Shown here in pieces: positions 16,543 to 25,293 of a stretch of 64,000 nucleotides of DNA. The stretch comes from Thermoplasmata archaeon (GTDB lineage: Archaea; Thermoplasmatota; Thermoplasmata; Lutacidiplasmatales; UBA184): NCBI GenBank assembly GCA_027314915.1, contig DAHUZZ010000002.1, forward strand, positions 84,606 to 148,605. The letters run 5' to 3'. The notes beneath the pieces are model-generated. The model was not told the origin of the DNA and did not search any database. It worked only from the letters and a program-made list of their open reading frames with translations. Numbering within the stretch: position 1 is the first letter of the stretch; each line of letters opens with the position of its first letter. The position numbers were made by a program, and so were the translations under genes.

Positions 16543-19500
16543 AGGGCGAGAGGACAGTCCAGAACGTCTGGGGCAGTGAGGGAGTCCCCAAGGTCTGGTG
16601 CAGGTCGGCATATCCCGGCAACCCCGGGGCTGCCCCACCGAAGAGCAAGATGGCACCCATAGAGTTTGCCCAGGGCACCCAGGCGATTGCGGCACGCGCT
16701 CGGGGCGCCGGGCCGGGGAACAACCCGGAGTTGTTCGGATATGCCTTCAAGAATGTGCCGTTCGAGAGCATTACCCACGCTTCATTCACGACGATCCCCG
16801 GCTCAACGAACCCGCCAAACACTAGGGTCAAACCAGTCGTGGGGTCGTAGCACACACTCGCATCCCAACGCCCCGGGAGCAGACCCGATGACTTGACTTT
16901 GGAGGGAGCCCAAGACCAATGGCTGGGAGAAAGAATCCACTCGTCGGTAATTGGTGCGCCAGCGGGTCCCCCGGCAGATCCGTCAAACAGTACAAGGTCA
17001 TTCAAGGAAGGTTCGTACACGAAACCGGCGCCGCCTCTCGGAGGAGGTGGGTTCGTCCCATTCACCTGCCACCATGTCGAGTTCGACATGCTGAAGATCC
17101 ACGTGTCTCCTCGAGCAATACAGGGAGCTGATGGTGACGGGAGGGTGCACCCGCCGAAAAGCACGACGTCGTTCAAGGTGGAGTCATAGGCCACCGCAGA
17201 ATCGACTCGGACGGTGGGCTGCCGAACAGGGGTGATGCGCGACCATTCTCCAAACGGAGGCTGGGGATTCAGTTCAAATGTGGAGTTCCAAGAAAACAGA
17301 AACACTACACCGGACCCTGTGGCGTAAACCAGGCCGGGTTCAAACATGGCGGGTAGAATCGATTCGCCGACAAGGAGTGGCTTCGGAGCCCACGCACCGT
17401 TCCAATACTCCCAGGTTTCGGTGTAGGCCCGATTGGGGCAGAAGCCCAGGCAGTTGGCGATCAGAATCACTTTTCCAAGCACCTGGTCGAAGACCATCTG
17501 GTCTCCCTGGCTCGGTGCAATTGTCGATTCGACTGGGATCGAGTTGGTGGCAAAGTTGGAGTACTCGTCTTGGAGCCATTCGCCCCCGCCGAATGCGTAA
17601 AGATCGCCGGAGAGGGACCCGACCGAAGGTCGCGAGAGAGGGTTGCTTGGCAGTGTTTGGATGCCTCCCTGCATGATGATCGCCCCCTTGGCCCCAAGAC
17701 TTGCAGCGAAAGAAATGCCACCACTGTATTCGGGAAGAGGACAATAATTCAAACAAGTAGGAGATAGGTTAGTCCAGGCTCCATTCGTAAACTCCCACGT
17801 GTCGCCGCAGACACCTCCCATGCAAGCGCTTCCCGAGGTATTGTTGAATCCGCCATAAAGGAAGGCATAATCTCCAGTCGAGTTGTAGGCCATCATTGAA
17901 AGAGTTCGTCCCGTCGGCGAATTCACGGGCCTTAGCTCGGACCAAGATGTCGTGAAGGTCCAGGTATCTGAGAGATAGTTGCCCCTCGAGCCCATTCCTC
18001 CGAACAGCAGGAAGTAGCCATCATGCGAATCGTACGTCATCGCCGCATCGCTTCGTGCCGCAGGGGACCGACCTGACACACGAGCCCAGCCGCCCCTGCC
18101 GCCTAGGCCAGTTGGTCGAGCTATCCATTTCCAAGTATCGTTGAGTTGAGCGGTTGTGTTGTTCCCGCCGAACAACAAGTCGAAACCGGGTCCCGACGCA
18201 AAGACGGCGTCCGATCTCGCGGGAGGACCAGTAACGGTCTGCTTTGTCCAATTGAGGACTGGGGCATGGTTGGTCGCAAGGCCAACGTCGAGTGTCCAAG
18301 TGTCGTTGAACACAGTCGTTGCGTTCCTGCCACCAAATAGGACAAAATTGTCGGCAGCGCCTATTGGCGAGTCTGCGGCGAGGCTAGCAAAGAACCTGGC
18401 TGGTGGCGGACAATCATGGATCGAACAGAGGGCGGACTCATTGAAACGAACCCACTCCCAAGCATTCGCAGCGGGACCAGCCATACCGCACTCAACGCTG
18501 ATGGTACAGTTGAAGTAGACCCAAGTGTCATTTGAAGGGCACGTCATGCCGCACCCCCCGAACATCACAACCGTTGAGGAATTCGGATCGCCATCGTACG
18601 CTAGACTCGCCCCGTAAACGGGCGGGGGTGACGGTATGGGAGAGACTAAGGCCCAGTTTCCGTAAGGAGACTGGTCGGTCCAGGCATCGCCGAGGGAGCC
18701 CCCGCTTTGGCTTGTGCCACCAAAGAGGTACGAACCCACACATTCATCGCCGGGAATGATAACTTCGTCAAAGCGCGGGGGGGGTAGACCTTGGCCGGAA
18801 GAGTTCCTGAGGTGAATATAGGACCAGGAACTAGAAGAGGTGTTCGCAATCCAATACAAACCTCCTAGAGCAATGGTCCCGCCCTCCTGTGCTCCTCGCG
18901 TTCCACCGAATAGGCATACGTCGGAATTGTTGTATGCCCCGGCCATGGATGCGAAATAGCGAGGGCTGGGAGCTACCGAACAAGACGGTTGTCCCGGCCC
19001 GCCGCAGTTGGGGGCGAATTGTGACCAGATTCCTGAGATGTAACCCCACGTGTCGCCGAGGAGGCCACTGGTTGATCCTTGCGTGGAATTACACGCTCCT
19101 TCCGAGCCACCACAACCACCGAAGAGGAGAGCATGATAGCCGCTCCCGAGGAGCAAGACCGACATCGAAGTCGCGTACCGCGCCGCCGGTGCACTTCCGC
19201 GGGCGCAGGGATGTTGATTCCAGGGACTTGTGTTCGGACCGCCGCAGCTTCCGACTTGAGTCCAGGCCCCGGTGCCGGGACTGAGACCAGGAACGAACTC
19301 CCAGGTGTCACCGAGGGTACAATTGCCGACGGTGTCGCCCGAGGACCCGCATCCGCCGAAGAGCACTACATCCAATCCTTCCGAGCCGTCAACATAGGAG
19401 AGTCCCGCAGCAAATCGAGGAGCGGGGGCGGACGACCCGCATGAAGGCTGCCCCGACCCTCCGCACATGACTCCCCCGACCGGCACTTGATGCCACGTCC

Positions 19501-20218
19501 CGCTGGTACTGTTCGTTGGTAGCCATTCCCACGTATCGCCCAGAATGCCGGCGGACTCGCAGTTCGGGGTATTCTGCGTCCAATTCTGGGGCAACACTGC
19601 ACAGCCGCCGAACATGATGACTTCCTTTGCATTTCCATCCCAGGCGATGCTTGCATCATGCCGGGGGCCTGGACAAGGAGTCCCCTCAGGACAAGCCCAG
19701 CGGGTTACATTCGTCCAAACATCAGTACGCGAATTGAACGTCCAGGTATCATCATGGACAACGCCCTGCGCGCCAAGCTGAGATTCAATTGGAGCCAGAC
19801 TGCTGGCTCCTCCGAACAACATCGACTGTAACGGTGAATAGCTGTCTTGTGCCAAGCTGGCCCCGAACCGGGCGGAAGGCGTGGCCTCTGACGCGAAGAA
19901 GGGGGACTGCGCCTGCGGAATCAAGACCTGAGGAGCAGCCACGGTACAGGATGCTGAAGTGTATCCGTGAGAGGAGCAATAAACCGGATGGCCAGAGGCG
20001 GGTCCGGCCCCCGAGAGGAGAGACCTTTCAGCTTGTGCGAGAATGCCTGAACCGACCGACTCTGCCGTACGGTTCGTGGCACGAGGAGGCCCGAGTGGAG
20101 CCAATACCCTACCCGGGGATCCGCCGGTTGAGGAGAGACATAGCAAGAGCACAGTAATGGCGCACGCGATAGTCATAATGACTCGCCGAACTTGGGACTC
20201 TTTTCTTGGCGAAATCAC
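16535..20218 (-). CDS. Giant secreted Kelch-repeat protein
   Basis: A 1227-residue exported protein. A basic N-terminus and hydrophobic segment (about 13-32) form a signal peptide; the rest is about 15 Kelch-like blades, each ending in LFGG, MFGG or VFGG and followed by a DTW.(F/Y) strand, enough for two beta-propellers. Many blades carry an extra Cys pair (FGGC...C), so disulfides outside the cell are likely. There is no C-terminal anchor, so it is released, kept by its N-terminus, or held by the anchored partner downstream. The GTG at 20218 lies about 28 nt after a ctattttagg box, a leaderless start. Function unknown; adhesion or polymer binding is the likely class. Confidence 0.82.
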   Translation of the reverse strand: MISPRKESQVRRVIMTIACAITVLLLCLSSTGGSPGRVLAPLGPPRATNRTAESVGSGILAQAERSLLSGAGPASGHPVYCSSHGYTSASCTVAAPQVLIPQAQSPFFASEATPSARFGASLAQDSYSPLQSMLFGGASSLAPIESQLGAQGVVHDDTWTFNSRTDVWTNVTRWACPEGTPCPGPRHDASIAWDGNAKEVIMFGGCAVLPQNWTQNTPNCESAGILGDTWEWLPTNSTSGTWHQVPVGGVMCGGSGQPSCGSSAPAPRFAAGLSYVDGSEGLDVVLFGGCGSSGDTVGNCTLGDTWEFVPGLSPGTGAWTQVGSCGGPNTSPWNQHPCARGSAPAARYATSMSVLLLGSGYHALLFGGCGGSEGACNSTQGSTSGLLGDTWGYISGIWSQFAPNCGGPGQPSCSVAPSPRYFASMAGAYNNSDVCLFGGTRGAQEGGTIALGGLYWIANTSSSSWSYIHLRNSSGQGLPPPRFDEVIIPGDECVGSYLFGGTSQSGGSLGDAWTDQSPYGNWALVSPIPSPPPVYGASLAYDGDPNSSTVVMFGGCGMTCPSNDTWVYFNCTISVECGMAGPAANAWEWVRFNESALCSIHDCPPPARFFASLAADSPIGAADNFVLFGGRNATTVFNDTWTLDVGLATNHAPVLNWTKQTVTGPPARSDAVFASGPGFDLLFGGNNTTAQLNDTWKWIARPTGLGGRGGWARVSGRSPAARSDAAMTYDSHDGYFLLFGGMGSRGNYLSDTWTFTTSWSELRPVNSPTGRTLSMMAYNSTGDYAFLYGGFNNTSGSACMGGVCGDTWEFTNGAWTNLSPTCLNYCPLPEYSGGISFAASLGAKGAIIMQGGIQTLPSNPLSRPSVGSLSGDLYAFGGGEWLQDEYSNFATNSIPVESTIAPSQGDQMVFDQVLGKVILIANCLGFCPNRAYTETWEYWNGAWAPKPLLVGESILPAMFEPGLVYATGSGVVFLFSWNSTFELNPQPPFGEWSRITPVRQPTVRVDSAVAYDSTLNDVVLFGGCTLPSPSAPCIARGDTWIFSMSNSTWWQVNGTNPPPPRGGAGFVYEPSLNDLVLFDGSAGGPAGAPITDEWILSPSHWSWAPSKVKSSGLLPGRWDASVCYDPTTGLTLVFGGFVEPGIVVNEAWVMLSNGTFLKAYPNNSGLFPGPAPRARAAIAWVPWANSMGAILLFGGAAPGLPGYADLHQTLGTPSLPQTFWTVLSPYE

Positions 20219-20240
20219 AAGACACGAGAATCAGTCATTC

Positions 20241-20250
20241 CTAAAATAGG
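20241..20250 (-). promoter_or_regulatory. TATA-like box for the Kelch gene pair
   Basis: On the minus strand cctattttag, centred about 28 nt before the GTG at 20218. It is the only AT-rich box upstream and should drive both overlapping Kelch genes. Confidence 0.55.
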
Positions 20251-20313
20251 TTCTCTCGGCTCTGTCGGGGGTGGGTTGAGGTAGGCGTCCCCTTTCCCCG
20301 ATGCCGGGGACGC

Positions 20314-20541
20314 AGATGCTACAGGATTGTCGCGCCGTGGACCGTCGAACGGGTCGAACTGGACCCGAACGAGCGACGGATTGACGTCTGGGCGGTCCAC
20401 CCCGACGGCGAGCGGTGGCCCCATCCGGAGTCCGGGCAACCCGTCTCCCTCTTCGACCACGCCGAGGAACGAGTCTGGCGGCACCTCGACTGCTGCGCCG
20501 TCCAGACCTTCCTCCACGCTCGAGTGCCCCGGGTGGAGTGC
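20314..20541 (+). pseudogene. Relic of an ISL3-family transposase, N-terminal region
   Basis: In one frame the sequence reads YRIVAPWTVERVELDPNE, then SLFDHAEERVWRHLD and VQTFLHARVPRVEC. This matches the zinc-binding N-terminus of ISL3 transposases, which usually show CPxCG, a WRHLD motif, and HARVPRVxCPEHG. The first Cys pair is degraded to HPESG, and the frame loses similarity right after VEC. The catalytic domain is absent. No inverted repeats of the original insertion were found. Confidence 0.6.
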
Positions 20542-20629
20542 CATTGGAGGGCTAACTGCCGAGACGCCCTCGACGGTGTCAGGCGAACTACTCTTGGTTC
20601 AAGTACACTGAGCGGGGTGGTCGTTGGGA

Positions 20630-21325
20630 ATGAAAGCCCCATCTCGAACTTCGAGGAAGGGAAGCCTTGTGGCCTGTAACGTCACGACGGACGTCATGGA
20701 CGCCTTGCGAGAACGCGCCGAATTCGAGAACAAGAGCGTCCGAGCGCTGACGTCCTCAGTCCTAGAAGCCTGGTCGAAGCAGTTTCACGACGGCTTCGAG
20801 CGTTCGAACCGTACAGAATCTCAGCACGTGGAGAGTACTGCGAATAACGCCAATGAAGCATGGGACGTCATGATGAACGCCTTTCTTGACGCTTGGCGGA
20901 ATCCAGGTGAGCGGTTCCGGGCTCTAATCGCCGACGGGGACACCCGGCTCCCGGAAGAACCTGAACAGAAGGCGAAGGTTCTCGCCAGAGAGTTCTGGTT
21001 GGTCGTGATCAGCCAGGTCGGCGAGGAAGACCTGGTCGCGTTTCGCTCGACGCCAGTGGGAGGCGTCCGGGACATACCGACCGAATTCGCAAGAACGCTC
21101 ATGGACGCCATAGCGCGTTTGAGGGAGACAGAGGCGTGGCGAGATCTGGTCGACGAAGGTCTCCTCGAGGAACAGCTAGGCCTCCCGGAGGAAGCCCCCG
21201 ACTTGACCGGCCCTCGCGCTTCGCCGCTCACATCTCAATCGACGGTGACAAGAACGCCGTCGGATGAGGTTTGTTCGACTAGCCTGCCTTTTCGCCAGTG
21301 GCAACTCTATAACAATCTCGGGTAG
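20630..21325 (+). CDS. Hypothetical protein with ribbon-helix-helix-like N-terminus, 3' end replaced by an insertion sequence
   Basis: A 231-residue ORF. Residues about 14-45 (NVTTDVMDALRERAEFENKS) have the strand-helix-helix pattern of CopG-like DNA-binding proteins; the rest is helical and acidic with no family recognised. ATG at 20630 lies about 26 nt after an agtacact box; a TTG at 20624 is the alternative. The last 15 residues are encoded inside the left inverted repeat of the insertion sequence that begins at 21279, so the natural C-terminus was lost. Joining 21278 to 23354 in silico continues the same frame for about 36 codons. Confidence 0.6.
   Translation: MKAPSRTSRKGSLVACNVTTDVMDALRERAEFENKSVRALTSSVLEAWSKQFHDGFERSNRTESQHVESTANNANEAWDVMMNAFLDAWRNPGERFRALIADGDTRLPEEPEQKAKVLAREFWLVVISQVGEEDLVAFRSTPVGGVRDIPTEFARTLMDAIARLRETEAWRDLVDEGLLEEQLGLPEEAPDLTGPRASPLTSQSTVTRTPSDEVCSTSLPFRQWQLYNNLG
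21279..21298 (+). repeat. Left terminal inverted repeat of the insertion sequence
   Basis: A 20-bp sequence perfectly matching the reverse complement of the right end. It lies inside the 3' end of the ribbon-helix-helix-like ORF. Confidence 0.9.
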
Positions 21326-21552
21326 CCCGGCCCCCCCTCCCCCACCGATTCACCTCGGTAGCGACTCCTCCCGTCCCCGATTCCAGGTTACGTGTTCTGC
21401 TTACTGACCCTCCGGCTGTACCGGGGCGATGCGCGCCTCGTCCCCCGCCGCAACCTTCCCCTTCCCTCGAGCACGCCACGAAACGTGTTCGTCCGGTGTC
21501 TCGCCGGTCCGTCGACCGGCAACTATTAGTAATAATGCGTGTATAACCACTT

Positions 21553-23313
21553 GTGCCGCTCCCCCGCGACCCCGTCGACTACTTCCTCCACCCCCGTGCG
21601 ACCAACCATCGCCGCTACGAGGTCCTCCGGGCCTACTTCATCGACCGCCTCTCCACGGAGGAGATCGCCCGCCGCTTCGCGATGGTCCCGGGATCCGTAC
21701 GGGTCCTCGCCACCCTCTTCCGCCAGGGGAAGGTCGGCGAGTTCTTCCGGGACACCGCCCCGCACAAGCGGGGGGGCGCCCTCTACGATGTCCCGCTCAA
21801 GGAAGCCATCCTCGACCTCCGCACCCAGCGCCTCTCCGTCTACGACATCGCCCGACGCCTGCGCCGCCTGAACCGCCCGGTCAGCCACCAGACGGTCTGG
21901 ATGGTTCTCAAGGAGGCCGGGCACGAACGGCTCGCCAAGCGCTCCACCCGACAACGAGCGCTTCCCCCGAAGCTCCCGCTCCCCCACGCTGACAAGGACG
22001 GGGTGGCCCTCGCCCCCGGACGGGCGGTCCCCTGCCGTGCCCCTCTCCTCTTCCTCTTCGCTCCCTACCTGGAGCGCATCGACTTCGATACGCTCGTCCG
22101 GAAGGCGAGGTACCGCGACACCCCGCGCATCCACAACACCTCCTACCTGCGGGCCCTTCTGGCGCTCAAGCTCCTCGCGGTCCCCCGACGCAACCATGTC
22201 ATGCCCATCGCCGACGACCCCGGGCTCGGGCTCTGGGCGAGCCTGAACGTCCTCCCGAAGACCACCGCCCTCAGCGACTACGCCTACTTCCTTGGACCCG
22301 CTCCGCACCGGGCCCTGCTACGTGGGGTGGTCCGGGCCCGGAGCGAGCTCGAGGCCTACCCCACGCGCTCGTTCAATCTGGACTTCCACCCCATCCGGCA
22401 CTTCGGCGACCCCTCCGTCTCGCGCTTGGAGAAGGACTTCGTCACCCGACGTGGTCAGGCGGTGAACGTCGTGGTGAGCGCCTTCGGCCAAGAGTTGGGG
22501 AGCCGGGAGATGGTCTACGCCAAGGCCAACGTGCTCAAGGAGGAGAAGCCGGAGCAGGTGCTGGAGTTCGTGCGATTCTGGCGAGAGACGCGTGGGGAGG
22601 CCCCCCTCGAGCTCGCCTTCGATGCCCACATGACCACCCACGGGGTCCTCGCCGAGCTCGATCACCGAGGGATCACGTTCCTGACCGTGCGGGAGCGACG
22701 GCCCAAGGAGGTGGCCCGGGTCCTCGCGGTGCCTTCGGACCGATGGGAGAGCGTGAAGGTGGACATCGAGAGTCGCCTCTACCAGACCCCGAGGGTGCTC
22801 GACGAGGAGGTGGAGATCTCGGGGTATCCCGGGAGGATCCGGCAGATCGCGGCGATGGACTACGGGAAGGACAAGCCGACGTTCCTCTTGACCAACGACC
22901 GGACCCGCAGGCCCGGGACGCTGCTGACGCGGTATGCGCGGCGAGCACTCATCGAGAACAACCTGGGGGAGCAGGTACACTTCTTCCACGTGGATGCGCT
23001 CTCCAGCTCGGTCCGCATCAAGGTGGACTTGGACGTGGTGTTGAGCGTGGTGGCCTCGGGAGCGTACCGCTGGATGGCCCGGCAGCTCAAAGGGTTCGAG
23101 ACGGCCACGGCGGCCACGATCTGGTCGCAGTTGCTGGACCGACGGGGAACGGTGGAACTCACCGACGACGAGGTGGTGGTGAAGGTCCGGCGTTACAGTC
23201 GGGTCCCGGTCCTGCTGGAGTCGAAGGTCTCCCGGGATCCGACTCCCATCACATGGCTCGGGGGGCGGCGAGTCCGCCTCGAGATTACCCGAGGGGAAAC
23301 TTACCCGGCCTGA
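21553..23313 (+). CDS. DDE transposase with N-terminal helix-turn-helix region
   Basis: A 586-residue protein. Two helix-turn-helix-like segments (about 30-55, YFIDRLSTEEIARRFAMVPG; about 85-125, LSVYDIARRLRRLNRPVSHQ) should bind the terminal repeats. The central and C-terminal region has LDFHPI and LAFDAHMTTHG as candidate catalytic Asp sites and RRALIENNLGEQVHFFHVD, a Y/R-x-x-E-like block of IS4-type DDE transposases. The start is GTG at 21553, with ctattagtaataat about 26 nt upstream as promoter. The full length and intact frame suggest it may still be active. The exact IS family cannot be fixed by eye. Confidence 0.8.
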   Translation: MPLPRDPVDYFLHPRATNHRRYEVLRAYFIDRLSTEEIARRFAMVPGSVRVLATLFRQGKVGEFFRDTAPHKRGGALYDVPLKEAILDLRTQRLSVYDIARRLRRLNRPVSHQTVWMVLKEAGHERLAKRSTRQRALPPKLPLPHADKDGVALAPGRAVPCRAPLLFLFAPYLERIDFDTLVRKARYRDTPRIHNTSYLRALLALKLLAVPRRNHVMPIADDPGLGLWASLNVLPKTTALSDYAYFLGPAPHRALLRGVVRARSELEAYPTRSFNLDFHPIRHFGDPSVSRLEKDFVTRRGQAVNVVVSAFGQELGSREMVYAKANVLKEEKPEQVLEFVRFWRETRGEAPLELAFDAHMTTHGVLAELDHRGITFLTVRERRPKEVARVLAVPSDRWESVKVDIESRLYQTPRVLDEEVEISGYPGRIRQIAAMDYGKDKPTFLLTNDRTRRPGTLLTRYARRALIENNLGEQVHFFHVDALSSSVRIKVDLDVVLSVVASGAYRWMARQLKGFETATAATIWSQLLDRRGTVELTDDEVVVKVRRYSRVPVLLESKVSRDPTPITWLGGRRVRLEITRGETYPA

Positions 23314-23333
23314 GGACAGTTATCCAAGAACGG

Positions 23334-23353
23334 CTGGCGAAAAGGCAGGCTAG
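23334..23353 (-). repeat. Right terminal inverted repeat of the insertion sequence
   Basis: The 20-bp partner of 21279-21298, in reverse orientation, 20 nt after the transposase stop codon. Confidence 0.9.
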
Positions 23354-23598
23354 GTCATCCTAGCACTATTTCCTCGAGTGAGCGCCGGACGGCGCAGGCG
23401 AAATCTCAGGCTTTGCGGCTGCCAGGACGCGTCCGGAAGCGTTGGGCGAGAGATTGGACTGAGTAGTCGTGGAGCAGTATCGGTGTGCTCAGGGACGTTC
23501 TGGAGCGAGCCTGATGCGCGCCTGATGCGTGTGGAGAAGCAGTTCGGGCGCAAACCGGCGGCTTAGACCGGACTCCGCTCGGGTACCGAGCGGGCCCG
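23354..23598. other. Short gap after the insertion sequence
   Basis: It may hold the displaced 3' end of the ORF broken at 21279: the joined frame stays open to a stop codon near 23466. Otherwise nothing recognised. Confidence 0.35.
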
Positions 23599-24663
23599 CT
23601 AGTCCAGCTCGACGCCCGCTTTGTATTGCATCCACGGCGTCAAGCCGTTGACCTCTTCGATGTCTGCCTGAACGACCTTCCGCCGGCCGTTCTTTAACGC
23701 GCATGCACAAAGAAAGATGCGCGCGTTGACGGCGGCTCGGTCGTCCGGCGCGTCCTTGAACAGGACGAGTTGGTTGAGGTCGTCAGGGGTCAGTTCGACC
23801 TCAGTCCGGTACCTCATTTGGGGAAGGGCTACCGGAACAATTGGGGCTCGACGCGCTATGGCATCCTTGTTGCGCGACCTTCGTCCCAGACTGGGAGCGA
23901 AGTTGAACGGAATGAACCGGCCGAGCAACCCGAGGTCTTCTAGCTGAGACTTGTGATTCGCGAAGCGCTTGTCGGTGATTCCCCCGAGCACGCCCGCCTT
24001 GATTGTTCCGAAAGGGAAGGCTTCCCCCTTCATCGTCTGGGTGCGCTCGCTCGAGCCATTGCGCTGCGTGAACTCAAGGTTCTCGACGCTGATGCGCAAG
24101 TTGTACGACTGGAACCCTTCGTGCCCCTCGTCGGTCAGGCCGAGGAAGAAGGACTGTACGTCTTCCGAGGGTCCCTTCGCGCCGTGGAAGAGACCCCCGA
24201 GGTCCGAAACGATGATGTGCGTCGTCGCCTTCCCTTCGACGGCGCGCCGAGCGATGTGGGTCAGGACCCCGTATCGTGTGAAGTGATTCAGCCGCGACCA
24301 CGATGTACTGGACCCAAACCGCCCCAATGTGTACGACTTGGAGCTCGATGGGGGCCCTACAATCAGTCCGGAAAGCGGCTTTTCCTCCGCCAAGAATCCT
24401 GACGTGAGGGTGATGCCGATGAAGTCAACCAGCGCGTCATCCAGATCACACACACACACTACTTTTGCAGAAGTGGTACGTGTGGTACTACCGGCTCCTG
24501 AAAAAGTAGTGTGAGCGACGGGTGACCTAGCGCCCGACGGCGCTCCGGCAGTCAGGCACCCGGGACATGCGAACCGGAGGTTCCCATGTTCGCAGGCATT
24601 CTGGTTGAACAGCTGTTCAAGGATCTCGTCTTCCACATCCGGGTCGGGTGAATCAACCGGCAT
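23599..24663 (-). CDS. P-loop ATPase of the integrated element
   Basis: A 354-residue protein. GLIVGPPSSSKSYTLGRFG (near residue 103) is a Walker A loop and THIIVSDLGGLF a likely Walker B strand; later HKSQLEDLGLLGRFIPFNFA resembles the arginine-bearing segment of AAA+/helicase-like element proteins. The N-terminus has CEHGNLRFACPGC, a small metal-binding knuckle. ATG at 24663 overlaps the upstream stop by one base (TGATG), so the pair is coupled. Such ATPases in plasmids and proviruses act in replication, partition or packaging; I cannot say which. It is not an MCM, Rep or FtsK/HerA type that I recognise. Confidence 0.6.
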   Translation of the reverse strand: MPVDSPDPDVEDEILEQLFNQNACEHGNLRFACPGCLTAGAPSGARSPVAHTTFSGAGSTTRTTSAKVVCVCDLDDALVDFIGITLTSGFLAEEKPLSGLIVGPPSSSKSYTLGRFGSSTSWSRLNHFTRYGVLTHIARRAVEGKATTHIIVSDLGGLFHGAKGPSEDVQSFFLGLTDEGHEGFQSYNLRISVENLEFTQRNGSSERTQTMKGEAFPFGTIKAGVLGGITDKRFANHKSQLEDLGLLGRFIPFNFAPSLGRRSRNKDAIARRAPIVPVALPQMRYRTEVELTPDDLNQLVLFKDAPDDRAAVNARIFLCACALKNGRRKVVQADIEEVNGLTPWMQYKAGVELD

Positions 24664-25148
24664 CAAACGTACGCCTCCTTCGACTGGGAGCTCCCGCACT
24701 CCGCACACTCGTCTCGGCCGGGGGTCGCACTGTGACCGCATCGCGAGCAGAACACCGAACCAACCCGGCAGGTGCTCCCCGACGCCAGCGCCCAGTGCAC
24801 CGCTACCGGGTCGCTGCACCATCGAAGTTTATTGCCGCAGTTCTCGCAACGGTCACTCACTTGGACGCCCTCCCGGTTCACCTCGACCCGGTGGAACCGG
24901 TGCTCACTCCGGCAGATCTCTTCGGTGATTTCGTTCCAGATGTAGCGCTGGTACGTCTCTGGGTAGCTCTCGAAGATGAAGTCAACAAGAACTTCGCGTT
25001 CTGTCCTCGTCCACTCGCGGGCGGGGCCGGGCTTCTCAAAAATCATGGGCTCCGGAAATCGTTCAAAGTTGTGAGCCGGCACAACCGGCGCGTTACTCGG
25101 TCTATCTTCCACGACCCCGTTCGGTCCCTCGTTTCCTTCGTTTGTCAT
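24663..25148 (-). CDS. Zinc-ribbon protein of the integrated element
   Basis: A 161-residue protein. The middle (about 45-95) is a helical segment (WTRTEREVLVDFIFESYPET) with a Trp/Tyr-rich surface; the C-terminal third has two zinc ribbons, CENCG paired with a later WCSDP Cys, and CSRCG...CAECG. Start ATG at 25148 has gagga 5 nt upstream and a tatag box about 23 nt upstream. It is translationally coupled to the ATPase downstream. Likely a nucleic-acid-binding partner of that ATPase; family not recognised. Confidence 0.55.
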   Translation of the reverse strand: MTNEGNEGPNGVVEDRPSNAPVVPAHNFERFPEPMIFEKPGPAREWTRTEREVLVDFIFESYPETYQRYIWNEITEEICRSEHRFHRVEVNREGVQVSDRCENCGNKLRWCSDPVAVHWALASGSTCRVGSVFCSRCGHSATPGRDECAECGSSQSKEAYV

Positions 25149-25256
25149 TTTTCCTCGTCGGCGCTCTGCTATACCCGTCGCACACGCACACTTAAGGGGT
25201 TGGGAACCGGAGGTTTCGTGATTCATCAACCTCAAGACTCTCGGCCTTGAGTTTGG

Positions 25257-25268
25257 CATTTATATTCA
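25257..25268 (+). promoter_or_regulatory. TATA box of the integrase gene
   Basis: catttatattca, a near-consensus archaeal TATA box centred about 31 nt before the integrase ATG, in the divergent region shared with the zinc-ribbon/ATPase operon. Confidence 0.6.
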
Positions 25269-25293
25269 CGCTGCCATTCGTTTTCGACCGCGA

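Larger units (their letters stand above)
21279..23353 (+). mobile_element. Insertion sequence with 20-bp perfect terminal inverted repeats, 2075 bp
   Basis: CTAGCCTGCCTTTTCGCCAG at 21279-21298 is the exact reverse complement of 23334-23353, and similarity continues weakly inward to ATAAC. One transposase gene lies inside. No target-site duplication is evident (ttcga before, gtcat after), which suggests an element that makes none or a later rearrangement. A hairpin at 21503-21520 (GCCGGT/ACCGGC) precedes the transposase promoter and could limit read-through from outside. Confidence 0.85.

Noticed and set aside
21270..23360. Target-site duplication around the insertion sequence
   Set aside because: Bases before 21279 (ttcga) and after 23353 (gtcat) do not match at any length from 2 to 9.
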